From JAUYQE01 sp035289745 (GTDB lineage: Archaea > Nanobdellota > Nanobdellia > Woesearchaeales > GW2011-AR9): 5,700 bases of DNA. The stretch lies in the NCBI GenBank assembly GCA_035289745.1, contig DATDWF010000088.1, positions 1-5,700 of the forward strand, written 5' to 3'. Below are positions 5,144 through 5,700 of this stretch, piece by piece. The translations under genes and the position numbers were made by a program. Within the stretch, counting starts at the first letter, position 1; each line of letters opens with the position of its first letter. A model generated the notes under the pieces. The model had not been told where the DNA came from, did not search any database, and saw nothing but the letters and a program-made list of their open reading frames with translations.

Positions 5144-5617
5144 ATGAAAAAACTAAAGAAACCAACCATCTACCTAGCTTCTGACCATGCCGGCTTTGCG
5201 TTGAAAGAGCAGCTGAAGCAGTATCTTATTCATTTAGGATACAACTGCAAAGACTGCGGCCCTTTCACCCCTGAACCTCTCGACGATTATCCCGATTACA
5301 TGATTCCGGCTGCACAGGAGGTCGCTCGCCATCCTGGAAGCAGAGGGATTTTTATGGGCGGCTCTGGCCAAGGGGAAAGTATTGTTGCAAATAAAGTCAA
5401 AGGCGTCCGCGCTGCCGTCTATTACGGCGGAAATTTGGAAGTAGTGCGGCTGTCCCGCGACCATAATGATGCCAATGTGCTCTGCCTGGGTGCGCGCTTT
5501 GTGTCAGAAGCTGAAGCCAAGAAAGCCGTGAAGCTGTGGCTGGAAACGTCGTTCTCAGGAGCTATTCGTCATAAAAGAAGGCTGCAGAAAATCCGGAAGT
5601 TTGAACAAGCATGTTAA
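5144..5617 (+). CDS. rpiB: RpiB/LacA-family sugar-phosphate isomerase, glutamate type
   Basis: Interconverts ribose 5-phosphate and ribulose 5-phosphate, or acts on a hexose 6-phosphate as in LacAB. At 157 residues it has the normal length of the family. Visible motifs are LASDHAGFALK (11-21), the DCGP strand (37-40), DDYPDY (47-52), GGSGQGESIVANKVKGVRAA (72-91), RLSRDHNDANVLCLGAR (102-118) and IRHKRRLQKI (141-150), which contributes phosphate-binding arginines. The loop that in E. coli RpiB carries the catalytic Cys (CGTGIG) here reads GGSGQGE, so the base is probably Glu78, as in Mycobacterium tuberculosis RpiB. The enzyme therefore belongs to the Glu-type branch. It lies 34 bp after the aldolase and 10 bp before an epimerase-like gene, which favours a pentose phosphate role; galactose/allose 6-phosphate isomerase activity is the alternative. 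Confidence 0.93.
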   Translation: MKKLKKPTIYLASDHAGFALKEQLKQYLIHLGYNCKDCGPFTPEPLDDYPDYMIPAAQEVARHPGSRGIFMGGSGQGESIVANKVKGVRAAVYYGGNLEVVRLSRDHNDANVLCLGARFVSEAEAKKAVKLWLETSFSGAIRHKRRLQKIRKFEQAC

Positions 5618-5627
5618 TCCTCTTACT

Positions 5628-5700
5628 ATGGTCTCTCTGATTCATCCTGCGATTATTGCTAAAAGCCAGTCGGAACTTCTCGTCGAAACCAGAAAGGTGC
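5628..5700 (+). CDS. Ribulose-phosphate 3-epimerase-like protein, N-terminal fragment
   Basis: Only 24 codons lie in the window and the frame is open at the right edge. The peptide starts MVSLIHPAIIAKSQSELLVE and continues TRKV. It resembles the first strand and helix of the ribulose-phosphate-binding TIM-barrel family, where Rpe reads roughly I-x-P-S-I-L-x-A-D-x-x-x-L-x-x-E-V-x-x-V. The family's Ser after Pro is Ala here and the Ala-Asp is Lys-Ser, so it may be a diverged epimerase or another barrel of the same superfamily. The gene starts 10 bp after rpiB without an obvious ribosome site and is probably cotranscribed. Position after an RpiB isomerase supports a pentose phosphate role. Confidence 0.6.
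   Translation, partial: MVSLIHPAIIAKSQSELLVETRKV

Noticed and set aside
4480..5169. Several minus-strand open frames opposite the aldolase and rpiB start
   Set aside because: The plus-strand genes have complete family motifs; the antisense frames are Arg/Ser/Pro-rich without any recognisable domain.
5611..5640. ATG at 5611 overlapping the rpiB stop as start of the next gene
   Set aside because: That frame meets TGA after nine codons; only the frame of ATG 5628 stays open and gives the epimerase-like pattern.

Overview
The window looks like a piece of a small-genome archaeon, most likely of the DPANN group (Woesearchaeota-like). The grounds are a short (436-residue) archaeal-type aspartyl-tRNA synthetase, an apparently leaderless promoter with a TATA-like box in front of it, T-tract terminators without strong hairpins, and closely packed genes. 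Some bacterial candidate phyla carry similar aspS, pfkB and rpiB genes, so placement in Archaea is likely but not proven.

Layout. (1) Positions 2-388 hold the 3' end of a gene with a BNR/Asp-box beta-propeller repeat, cut by the left edge. (2) Positions 444-1170 are a complete 727-bp insertion sequence with imperfect terminal inverted repeats and a perfect 9-bp target duplication. Its DDE transposase is broken by an in-frame TAG and a one-base frameshift, and a perfect 10-bp hairpin near its left end places a candidate start codon in the loop. (3) Positions 1222-2532 hold aspS, whose own promoter lies just inside the flank next to the insertion. (4) Positions 2600-3163, minus strand, hold a four-pass membrane protein of unknown function, convergent with aspS. 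(5) From 3246 a plus-strand operon encodes a PfkB-family sugar kinase, a class II ketose-bisphosphate aldolase that overlaps it by 11 nt, an RpiB/LacA-family isomerase, and the first 24 codons of a ribulose-phosphate 3-epimerase-like protein cut by the right edge.

The operon reads as a sugar-phosphate module. The kinase can make a ketose bisphosphate, the aldolase can split it into trioses, and the isomerase and epimerase can interconvert pentose phosphates. This could link the pentose phosphate pool to lower glycolysis. A tagatose-6-phosphate-like route (isomerase, kinase, aldolase) is an alternative. The membrane protein and the sugar operon are transcribed divergently from one 82-bp AT-rich region. 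I saw no tRNA, rRNA or CRISPR array. I did not find a clearly new defence or mobile system; the items most worth checking are the aldolase/kinase/isomerase/epimerase module, the insertion-sequence hairpin, and the unusual anticodon-domain residues of AspRS.
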